A program made the translations under genes and the position numbers. The notes below the pieces were generated by a model. The model searched no databases. It was not told the origin of the DNA and saw nothing but the letters and a program-made list of their open reading frames with translations. From Bicyclus anynana (Eukaryota > Arthropoda > Insecta > Lepidoptera > Nymphalidae), in assembly GCF_947172395.1 (NCBI RefSeq), contig NC_069097.1, forward strand, positions 13,314,142 through 13,378,141: a stretch of 64,000 nt of DNA, written 5' to 3'. This document shows, piece after piece, positions 54,792-64,000 of the stretch (position 1 is the first letter of the stretch; each line of letters starts with the position of its first letter).

Positions 54792-55018
54792 GCAGGCTAA
54801 TTCACTATCTTTGACGTATGCTAGTTGACATATTAGGAAATTAAGATGCTATGTAACAAATGTCATCCGGTGGCTACTGGTGGATATCTTATAGTAGGTA
54901 TATAGTATACATTTTGTCAATTGATTTGATGACAACCTTGGTTTTTATTTTGTCAATTGATTTGATGGTTGTTTTAATAGGTTGTTATTAAATACCAAAA
55001 TAGTGAATAGGCTTGCTG
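54792..55018. mobile_element. MITE with imperfect terminal inverted repeats, copy 2
   Basis: Ends GCAGGCTAATTCACTATC and AATAGTGAATAGGCTTGC are inverted. The interior is the reverse of copy 1 at 34917, with an extra roughly 45-bp partial repeat (TTTTGTCAATTGATTTGATG occurs twice, at about 54913 and 54952). Confidence 0.83.
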
Positions 55019-55493
55019 ATGTGAAGTAGAAAATCACGAGAAGAATGTGTACATCTATAACTTCGTTGCAAGTATATATACCTTGGAGATCGGCACACAG
55101 CAATGCTTCACGGCGATATTTATTTAGACAAACTGTGTCACAAAGTAATCCTTTACATTTGAATATTGGAAGGCGAGGAATCGTTTGTTGTTGGGACCTA
55201 GGCTTAGAGAGCTTTTAACGAGACTTAGGTTAAGAGAGGCATTGGCATTTGCGGATTGTATCAAAGGTCATTCCTGACACTCCCGTCAAAATGACGTTGT
55301 ATATCTAGGAGCCTGTCTTAATCGGAGATGCCATCTAAAAATTTGTCTTGGCTGAAAGTATGTAGCGATGTCATCGTTTAGATCGTAAATAATATCCTCT
55401 GTTAATTTTTTCTAGAAGGGGACGTTGGGGTCAGTATGTGGCAGCTTATATTAATACTTTTAGGATTTTTTTGATTTATTATCGTCATAATAG
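55019..55493. other. No gene seen
   Basis: Unique sequence of mixed composition. Confidence 0.35.
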
Positions 55494-55615
55494 CATCGCT
55501 TTAGATGGAAGCCAGTCAAAGCTGGAGAGGTAAGCTTATTAATACTTTTTAATGCTGTTTGAAACAATACCCATCGCATCGCTTTACATGGAAGTCAGCC
55601 TAACGGCGGAGAGGT
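55494..55615 (+). repeat. Diverged direct duplication, about 42 bp
   Basis: GCATCGCTTTAGATGGAAGC (55494) and GCATCGCTTTACATGGAAGT (55574), each followed by CAG..., GGAGAGGTA. Confidence 0.65.
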
Positions 55616-56740
55616 ATTTGTGAATTAATTTCCGATGTACAAGACGCGTAACGTGTTGCGTACAGCACGAGCTCCTTAATGGCTTCCGTTGTTACCAAAC
55701 TGTATTATTACGAGTACTTGTAAGTATGTTGACTATTACAATACTCTGACTTTCCTATATTGTAAACTGTTGGTGTCTTTTAGCACTATGACAAGAAACT
55801 GATGTCTTATAATGCTTTAAAGAGTTTTAAGTATAAAACTTCTTTACGCTTGACTTATAGTGAGCTATGAATGCGTTACGAAAAATGTAATCGGACGTAA
55901 CGAACGTTGAGAGGGAGCGCTAAAGAAGTTTAAATTTCATTTGTGTGGTATGGAACACACTTCAAAAACAAATTGCAGAGTTTCAGATCTGAAATATGTA
56001 TTGATCTAGAATCACCGTAATGGAAATAATGGATGTAATGGAAGGTATGTAATGATCTAGTATCACCGTGATACTAGTCAAGTAAAAAAGAGCAAATACT
56101 GCAGTCGACTTATTAATAAGAAGGTTTTATAAGTGTCTCGGAACGGAGTAAAACATAAGAACTATAAAATTTTAACTAGTTATCTGTTATGTTACTAAAT
56201 GGCTACCTACCTATAAGTAGCGATTCTGTAAACATTACCTACGTAGAGAGTGACATGAGTTCGTTTCCATGGCAACTTCGTTGTTGGTAACATTTTGATT
56301 TTGGCTTCCTATAAACATAAAGTTCAAATAAGACGTGTTGTAGGCGAAAAGTTCGTCAACGAGTATAAAACACCGGAATCGCAAGGTTTTCCAAATTTAC
56401 CACGAAATGGAGAAAAATTACTAACTTAATTGTTACTAAGTTGTTGTTGTTGTTTAACTAAGTAAAAAAAACTGTTACTAAGTTAAATAACTGTACTAAC
56501 TGATGCCAATCTCAAATAATGAAGCAAGTAGTCTTGTCGGCTTCCCAAAAAGCGGGTTTCGCGAATATTTTCCACGATTGGCAGATAAAACCTGTACATA
56601 CTCGTAAACATACGGGAGGTGTGTGAGACTTGTGGGTATCAGGTGGCGGCATCGCTTTGTCTCCTTCGACAAACGAAGGTACCTTCATAACTTTTTGTAT
56701 AAGGTATCACCAATTAATATCGCTTCTTATTTTGTTCATC
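55616..56740. other. No gene seen
   Basis: AT-rich; small local repeat GTAATGGA and GATCTAGnATCACCGT near 56003-56068. Confidence 0.4.
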
Positions 56741-56950
56741 TTAAAATGCACACAACTGAAAAGTTGGAGGTGCATGCCCTGTACCGGATTCGAACCCACA
56801 CCCTCCGCAATCACAGGCAGAGATCATATCCACTGGGCTACCACGGCTCTCACTGCATTGCATGCACGTGCATTTTAAGAAAATAAATATCACGTGTCTC
56901 AAACGGTGAAGGTAAACATCGTGAGGAAACCTGCATACCAGAGAATTTTA
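56741..56950 (+). mobile_element. SINE family I with inverted 5' half
   Basis: 56741-56855 is the SINE 5' half on the minus strand (head, A box and GGTTCGAATCC B box), ending at GTGCATTTTAAG. 56869-56950 is the 3' half on the plus strand and starts at the same GTGCATTTTAAG. The overlap at the junction and the opposed halves fit a 5' inversion formed during insertion (twin priming). Confidence 0.87.
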
Positions 56951-57450
56951 CTAGCTTTATAAACATATTTATAATTATTTTACCAGCTATATAAATCTTA
57001 CAACTTCTAACATCTTTGAAAGAATCCGATCACAAAATAGTATACCTAGCTACTTACTCGTACTAAAATTTTCCCTGAAAAATATGCATTTATATACATA
57101 TACAAAACCCCATACTAAATGAATTCGTAATTTTCAGAAAGTCGCGGAAATACGTAAACATACAGATAAATTCCTTTTTAGTGATCTTGTTTATTTTCAC
57201 TAAATTTTTTTTAACCGTTATAGTATGAATAAGTGAAAATTATATAAGTAGTAAGTAGCACTTAATTGAGACTAACATTTATCTAATATAAATTTAACCG
57301 GTTATAATCATCGATTTGGTCAGATTAAAACTCATCCGTCGTCCTTATTCATGAGCTCGTTGCGTAACGCGGTACAAACTACTCTCCTGTCTTAGTACGA
57401 GATTTTCACTCTATACCGTTTTCGAGTTCTCGTTATATTTTTAATGGGTT
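56951..57450. other. No gene seen
   Basis: AT-rich leading into the tandem array. Confidence 0.4.
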
Positions 57451-57479
57451 GGGATTGTACAGGGCGAGGCTCTCTTTCA

Positions 57480-58585
57480 GTCTATTAATTTCGATATTCG
57501 AATGGAAATCTCACACTAAAGGTGAAACAATAACCAGATTTAAGTACACAGGTAGTGGTTTCGGTGTTCCAAATTCGAAAACGACTGTTTTTAATCGTGA
57601 ACTTCTCACACCAAAGATACTTACAACGTAAGTAACCAATAGATACGACAACACGTTTTTTCAATACCTACGAAACAAAGATCTTAATCATATGTGAAGA
57701 GAAGTTTTCGATGTTCGAAATTCGAAAACGACTATTCACAATGGATATTCGCACTAAGGGTATTGGTACAACGTGAGTCAACCAGTACCCTGTAGGACCG
57801 GTTTAATTCAATATTAATAGCACTGTAGAGGCTAAATACTTAAAGAAAGATCTTAATCTCATTTACACTATGCGTATAGAAGGTTTCGGGGTTCTAAATT
57901 CGAAAACGACGATTCGCAATGGATATTCGCACTAAGGGTATTGGTACAACGTGAGTCAACCCTGTAGGACCGATTTAATTCAATATGAATAGCACTGTAG
58001 AGGCTAAATACTTAAACAAAGATTTTATTCACATTTACACTATGCGTAGAGAAGGTTTCGTTATTCGAAATTCGAAAACGACTATTCGCAATGGATATTC
58101 GCACTAAGGGTATTGGTACAATATGAGTCAACCAGTACCCTGTAGGACCGGTTTAATTCAATATGAATATCACTGTAGAGGCTAAATACTTAAACAAAGA
58201 TTTTAATCACATTTACACTATGCGTAGAGAAGGTTTCGGGGTTCGTAATTCGAAAACGACGATTCGCAATGGATATTCGCACTAAGGGTATTGGTACAAC
58301 GTGAGTCAACCAGTACCCTGTAGGACCGGTTTAATTCAATATGAATAGCACTGTAGAGGCTAAACACTTAAAGAAAGATCTTAATCACATTTACACTATG
58401 CGTAGAGAAGGTTTCGTTATTCGAAATTCGAAAACGACTATTCGTAATGGATATTCGCACTAAGGGTATTGGTGCAATGTGAGTCAACCAGTAGGTACCC
58501 GCTACGACCGGTTTAATTCAATATGAATAGATAGAGGCTAAATACTCAAACAAAGATCTTAATCACATTTACACTATGCGTAGAT
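57480..58585 (+). repeat. Tandem array, six units of about 178 bp
   Basis: The anchor TTCGAAAACGAC starts at 57574, 57721, 57899, 58071, 58249 and 58427 (spacings 147, 178, 172, 178 and 178). The shared order is anchor, ATGGATATTCGCACTAAGGG, TATTGGTACAA, GTGAGTCAACC, TGTAGGACCGGTTTAATTC, then ACACTATGCGTAGAGAAGG. The first unit is short and diverged; the other five are similar. TGAGTCA (AP-1-type core) occurs once in each of units two to six. No coding potential. Confidence 0.92.
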
Positions 58586-59709
58586 CAATCTATGGTCTTG
58601 TCTATGATCTTGAATTATATTTTCTGTTCTAGACAGAACGAGTTTAGTTCAAAAGTGCTATAAGTTTAAATGCATTTGTTTACTATAAAACCATTTAATA
58701 TTTTACAACAACGAAAATTATTTTTTTTTACTTACTTGCTTATTTACTTACTTTTAAATTATTTTATATTCGTAAGTACCGCGAATGATGTGATTTAAAA
58801 ACAAGAAGAGTATTTATGTCCCATAGTTGTTTGATGTTTATATAACTAAGTGTGATTCAAATTCAAGACAGTCCCTAATTCAATTCTCTGTCGAGTTGTA
58901 ATAAGATCGCCACAGTAGCGCTACTGTCCTGGTTAGGATATTTAGAAGTTTTAATGATAAAATCGTAAGAAAGCCAAAGCGTAATTTTGTGTCTTTTCTG
59001 TATGTTTGTTTGTGTTAGTCTATTTATTTGTGTAAAATGTTCAAATAACAGGAAACATGTTATCTATCTAAGTAGGTAATAAAAAAAGATAAGTGTAACT
59101 AAAAGTCAAGTTTTCACTCACAAAATGTTACGTAAAAGAAAACAAGCGATAATAAAATTTCGCTGACATTGAGAAAATTTTCACAATACACGTGTCAGCA
59201 ATCCATTGAAGTGTTCGAGATAAGGATGTAAGTACACGTGACGGTGCGATAAAGACAATTTTAAATCTGTCGAACATAGACGTAATAAAGTGTCCAGATA
59301 CCATCTCTAAAACTAAAGAGAGACGCACCCCAATTACGCACACAGATGCACATTTTGAAGACAGAACGCCATTAATTTCCTACATATTTCTTGATGAATA
59401 CTGTTTACTAACAAACAAATTAAAAATGAGGGTATAAATCACTAGTCATTTCACATCTAATAAAAATTATAATTAAATTGTTCTTAAATTAATGAAAATA
59501 AATTTGATTAGTTAGCTTAGAATTATATATGGTTAATGTATTTTATATATCATTTTATAAACAAGCCATACATAATTTAAAATAAATAAGTTATGAAATG
59601 ACATGCGTTTCTACCTTCATTCCTAATTTATTTGTTGGTAAACAGTACTCATCAAAAACAGCTGACGTACAGTAATACACTTCACACATAGATACTCGGC
59701 GCCATTCAT
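58586..59709. other. No gene seen
   Basis: AT-rich unique sequence; a 71-codon minus ORF at 59128 has no domain. Confidence 0.4.
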
Positions 59710-59965
59710 CATCAGCCTGTACAGTCCACTGCTGGACATAGGCCTTTTCTAGAGCGCACCACACAATATCCTCCGCCTTCCTCATCCAGCCACTTCCCAA
59801 TACCTTCTAGATGTCGTCGGACCATCTAGCTAGAGAGTGTCCTACACTGCGCTTACTAAGTGGGTTCCCAGAACACCTCTACCCCAACGGCCCATCTGTT
59901 CTGCGACAGATATGGCCCGCTCACTGCCAGTTCAGTTTGCTAATCCTTTGTGCTACGTCAATTAA
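59710..59965 (-). mobile_element. LINE ORF2 C-terminal remnant, second RTE-like family
   Basis: The minus strand encodes LNWQ-AGHICRRTDGPLG, KRSVGHSLARWSDDI, GSGWMRKAEDIVWCALEKAY and VQQWT, with a stop after LNWQ and a stop before KVLGSG. It aligns with the motif order at 49.2 kb but is more diverged. Confidence 0.8.
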
Positions 59966-60179
59966 TAATTTCCGTCAATAAATTTTATCCTTCAGAGAGA
60001 CTCCCGACCATTAGGGTGCTTCAATTGCTTGACAGCGAGATACCGTCTGCCTATTCTATAAGTCCATGCTGTCGAACACAATCGTTATCATTGCGATGCA
60101 AATATTTAAACATGCAAACACAAAGATCGCTCTATATAGCTCCTGCATGCGATCATTCAAACCAAACAAGGCAACTTAA

Positions 60180-60430
60180 TTAGCACAGGCGGGTTGCGTT
60201 TGCGCAGCGAATGTGAAAAAAAATAAAATAAAAAGAGAAAATCCAAGATGGCGTCGCATTTATCAGTGGGGGAGCGATTAGTCCACGTCGACGTCATTCC
60301 CCGACACGCCCGCGCCGTGATGGATCGAACGGGGTGGCGTGACTGCCGCCGCGTATTTATTTATTTCCACACAATTGCAAATGGCATTACGACTTCATTC
60401 CCATAGGAATGAGCGGGGCTGTATGGGCCT
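60180..60430. promoter_or_regulatory. CpG-rich island
   Basis: A sharp GC-rich block (core 60245-60352: AAGATGGCGTCGCATT, CGTCGACGTCATTCCCCGAC, CGCCCGCGCCGTGATGG) in AT-rich DNA. The ATG at about 60249 opens no long frame. It could be a promoter, first exon or conserved element. Confidence 0.27.
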
Positions 60431-60553
60431 TTGCTTTCATCGATATTAATATTCGTTCATCGAGTTTACGTCGTTTTGTATGCATTCAAGCTTGCCGCAA
60501 AAAGTGCCTTGTTTATTATAGAGCTGTTTTCTTCACATTTTTATGCGTAGAAT

Positions 60554-62062
60554 CAGTGGCGTAGCTAGGTAACCAAGGGCCCTGGTGCAAATAAAAAATG
60601 GGACCCACTATTATCTTAAGTAGTGAGGTTTTATCACGTATAATTATACAAAATATACTACAAAAATGCTAAGCTACTTTATCATCAGCTCTTTTTGTGC
60701 ACAGTTCAAGTCATAGTTATATTGACATTTTCTGGTGAGATTTCGAGGGCCTCTGAGCTTGAGAACATAAATAAATTACTTGATAATAAGTCATTCACAA
60801 TGAAATAATAATTTATGTACTTATGAGACTACATAGGTCTTTATATATTAGTATCAAGACAAATGTACATAAAATAAAAATAAATACAGAAACAAAACTC
60901 AATAAAGTACAATTCTACATGGAGCTAAGAATGTTTATACCAAAAATATAAATCAATAACACATTCAATTTAAAACTCCATGTCGAATTCATTTAATTTT
61001 AAAATTCGAACGTTGTAAATCCATACAATTCATTTAGTAAATGAATTCAAACAATCCATAATTCATTCGCTATGTTCGAATATTGAACCTATAATTGTTG
61101 GTATTGCTTTGAGTAAAATTCAAAAATCGAACGGAATTTTAAATTAATGATCGAATCGTTTGATATTATTAGAGTTAGATATTTTTACGTAATTATTTAC
61201 TAGAACGTTACTTGATGTCTTGGAAATAAGTACAACGATCATCGAAGAGTTTCTTGTAACTCCTTAATATGTTAATAACGAAATACCTTATAAAATACTA
61301 CCCATCATATAAGGACCGCGTGGCGATTAGATAAATTCTTTAGCTGCAATTATCTGGATATAATTGCTCGGATTGGATGGAAACCGCGACGCAATAATTT
61401 AGAAAAAAAAAAAATTTATTTATACAATTGTATACACTTTGTCACGCATTGTACAATATGAAACGTTTGATTTAGAATTACATACATGACATATCACGAA
61501 GGTATGTTATAATTAGGTTGAGTAATAACTTACATAATAAAATCTAAGTTTACGTAGTATTTTGTTCAGGGCTGAATAAATAATTAAAGCCCTAGTGATT
61601 CATGACAAATGTACCTACTCTAATCAATAACATAATACAAGTTTATTTACTTATAGGGCCCCATATGTTCAATGACCTCTGCATGATTTTAAAGGCTCTA
61701 GTTTGTTGTCAATTCTACTGTGACTACCTATGTACCTACCTAAATGGTCAAATATATGAATTAAAGTTTACTTTCTCAAGGGCCCCAAATTGTGAGCCCA
61801 AGGGCCGATGCATAGCCAAGATGACACTGGTTAGATGTAAGTACGTATGTCAATTATAAACTGTAAAAATAAAGGACCGAAAATGTAAAAATAACTTTTT
61901 ATAGGGCCCCAAATAGTTAGCCCAAGGGCCCTTGCATAGAAAACCATGTCAAATGTTTCATACTATGATAAGGGCCGAAAAAATAAAAAAGTTGGAACTT
62001 TCTAATAGGGCCCCGAATTGTGTGCCCAGGGCCCTAGACAGTAAAGGGCCAATGTCGCCGCG
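60554..62062 (+). repeat. Degenerate element with GGGCCC repeat array
   Basis: The left edge CAGTGGCGTAGCTAGGTAAC looks like a DNA-transposon end. AGGGCCC(C)-initiated blocks recur at about 61654, 61778, 61902 and 62008; the middle two read GGGCCCCAAAT..., GCCCAAGGGCC, TGCATAG. The interior is AT-rich. Related to 17141-17463 by its end and its GGGCCC motifs. Superfamily not assigned. Confidence 0.5.
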
Positions 62063-62861
62063 TGTGGCCACACATTCACTTTAATTATCACATATAAACT
62101 TTTATTGAGGAAGCAAATAAATTAAATTGTATTTTAATGTGGAGACATGTGTGCTAATACTTACAAGTAACTTAACTTGAGTAAAAGTTTTTTTTACAAA
62201 TTAGTTTACTTCATATACGTATAAATATTAAATACTTTAAAAAGTAACTTGTAATGGGAAAAACGACGTGAGTACTTAATTAAAATTAATTTAAGTTATT
62301 AATTTGTTTGACGCTTGTTTGACGCACGCGCAAGTAAATTATTAAATTAATAATACCTATGATGGATTTTATGTAAATAAATACAACAGAGTGCCCTTAA
62401 TTAGACAGTAAGGTCATATTGTAATGATTAAATAATATTTTTTAATATGGCACTATTTCTATAAAAAAAATATACAGATTCATAAACTCATCAAAAGTGC
62501 TGTTAAATATTTAACGACTTATTATTACTCATTACTTCACCTACATAATAATATTTTTAATATGAGTAGTAATGCATAGATATTTTGTCACTAATTTGGA
62601 AATATTTACACTTAAGAATTGTTGAAACTATTAAACAATTAATGTTGATTGCTCCAAACAATTATCTAACCTATTAAAACAAAAACATGAAAAAAATTTA
62701 AATAAATTATCACCAATTATAAAAAAAGAACGTTTAAATCATAGAGCAGCAGAGACTTATTCTATAAATAACTTAGGATTAAAAAAAAAAAATTTTGTTC
62801 GATAAAATATTCTTTTGAAACAAGAAATATTTCTTACAAATTGAATTTGCACCAAACTACA
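62063..62861. other. No gene seen
   Basis: Very AT-rich unique sequence. Confidence 0.4.
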
Positions 62862-63142
62862 ACGACGGTGGATTCTCAAAACGGTAGTTCTGGGTTCGGC
62901 CTTCATCCCCGGCTGGGCCGATTGAGATTTTCTTATTGGTCCAGGTCTGGCTGGTGGGAGGCTTCGGTCGTGGATAATTATCACCGCTTAAGACGTACCG
63001 CGATTTAGCGTTCCGGTACGATGTCGTGTAGAAACCGAAAAGGTGTGTGGATTTTCATACTCCTCCTAACAAGTTAACCAGCTTCAGTCTTAGACTGCAT
63101 CATCACTTAAAATCAGTTGACATTGTAGTAACTTGTAAAGAA
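62862..63142 (+). mobile_element. tRNA-derived SINE, family II
   Basis: Diverged head with a shifted B-box region (GGGTTCGGCCTTCATCCCCG), then GGCTGGGCCGATTGAG, GTTCCGGTACGATGTCGTGT, GCATCATCACTT and a TTGTAAAGAAT end. Confidence 0.83.
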
Positions 63143-64000
63143 TTTAAAAAACCCAACGAGGCAGTGTTCGAAAGATTTTAAAAATTCAAAAATGGAACAG
63201 CCCTATAGCTGTCAATGGGTACAAATAACACTAGGCAGCTACGCTTATTACTACACAGGTTTAGTAACACAATGACGGTTGTTTTGCATAAGAATAGTGA
63301 AGAAACAGCTGTGGCCCGCGGCCATCTGTGTACGTACATACGTAGGTACGTCTTGCTTGTTATTACTTGTTGCCGTACGTGAAAGTGTACTAAAATTTAA
63401 ATTATAGCCCTCTAATTGCCGCGGACGTTTCCAATTCAAATGCTATCTATCAATTTGAAAACGGAAAGTTCGATAATTCGAATTTCGAAACTTTTACGTT
63501 GCGTAAGTGTGTGTAAATGCATTAATTGAATGAATTACATGTGATTGGAATAATATTCTTTTTTTAGAAACTTTTATTTAGTGTCTATATTTATTGGAAG
63601 CTAAATTAGACCTGACTTTCGATTGAATCCAAATAGGTATATTTTCAGATCCTCAGTATCAATGCAATAAAAACGTACAAATAGTGTTTTAAATTATACC
63701 TAACCCAAGCTTCAGACTTATTAATACCACAAAATAATAATTTAATAGTACCTAGGTAAAGTGATAAAAAAGATCATTTTAAAGTCGAAATTCTTGCCGG
63801 GTTAACACTTGTTTAAGTAACGCGTGTGGTGATTATTATTTTTTGTATGTTTACAATGTGTGTTATAGTTATATTTTACTTATACGATCAACATTTGAAT
63901 TTCGAACGTTCACTGTAAACAAATCATGAACTTGAGTTTTGTAAACTACCGACAACCCATCGATGTAAAAACTTTACCTTTTACACAAAGTTTTAATAAT
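63143..64000. other. No gene seen
   Basis: AT-rich unique sequence to the window edge; a 62-codon minus ORF at 63251 has no domain. Confidence 0.4.

Overview
The window looks like intergenic or intronic DNA from a lepidopteran (moth or butterfly) genome. It is AT-rich and almost wholly built from insect transposable elements and their remnants. I found no host protein-coding gene, rRNA, real tRNA or CRISPR array, and most short ORFs here look like chance. The lepidopteran assignment is inference. It rests on short Helitrons whose 3' hairpin ends in CTAGT, two abundant tRNA-derived SINE families, LINE ends with a jockey-like C-terminus, and RTE-like LINE C-termini with (GAT)n tails.

Layout. 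Bases 1-3855 hold the 5' part of a Ty3/gypsy element of Mag/K02A2.6 type on the minus strand: a short LTR, primer-binding site, gag, and an open pol that runs off the left edge with protease, RT, RNase H and integrase. Pol is one base out of frame with gag. Bases 3.9-9.5 kb are a mosaic of LINE, Helitron and SINE pieces. Bases 10.6-12.2 kb are a seven-unit tandem array of about 230 bp; every unit contains an imperfect hairpin and a small ATG-started ORF. Bases 12.6-22.4 kb hold further LINE tails, SINEs and Helitrons. Bases 22.4-29.5 kb are mostly unique and AT-rich, with a cluster of three octamer (ATGCAAAT) motifs near 25.4 kb. A long inverted-repeat MITE lies at 29.5 kb, and a truncated LINE with a perfect 18-bp target duplication at 30.4 kb. 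Bases 33.0-34.4 kb hold an exact 388-bp direct duplication 1001 bp apart, enclosing a roughly 150-bp satellite. Bases 35-49 kb are low-density repeats plus several GC-richer islands that could be regulatory or noncoding exons. A second truncated LINE with a 12-bp target duplication lies at 49.0-49.4 kb. Tandem Helitrons lie at 50.2 kb, a MITE related to the one at 34.9 kb lies at 54.8 kb, and a SINE with an inverted 5' half lies at 56.8 kb. Bases 57.5-58.6 kb are a roughly 178-bp tandem array with a TGAGTCA motif in five units. A degenerate element with GGGCCC repeats fills 60.5-62.1 kb.

The only genes acting together are gag and pol of the retrotransposon. The strongest leads are the gag-pol frame offset, the two tandem arrays, the four perfect short-loop inverted repeats (10.27, 28.80, 51.55 and 53.83 kb), and the identical 388-bp duplication. 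Family assignments rest on recognised motifs and on comparing copies within the window; no database was searched.
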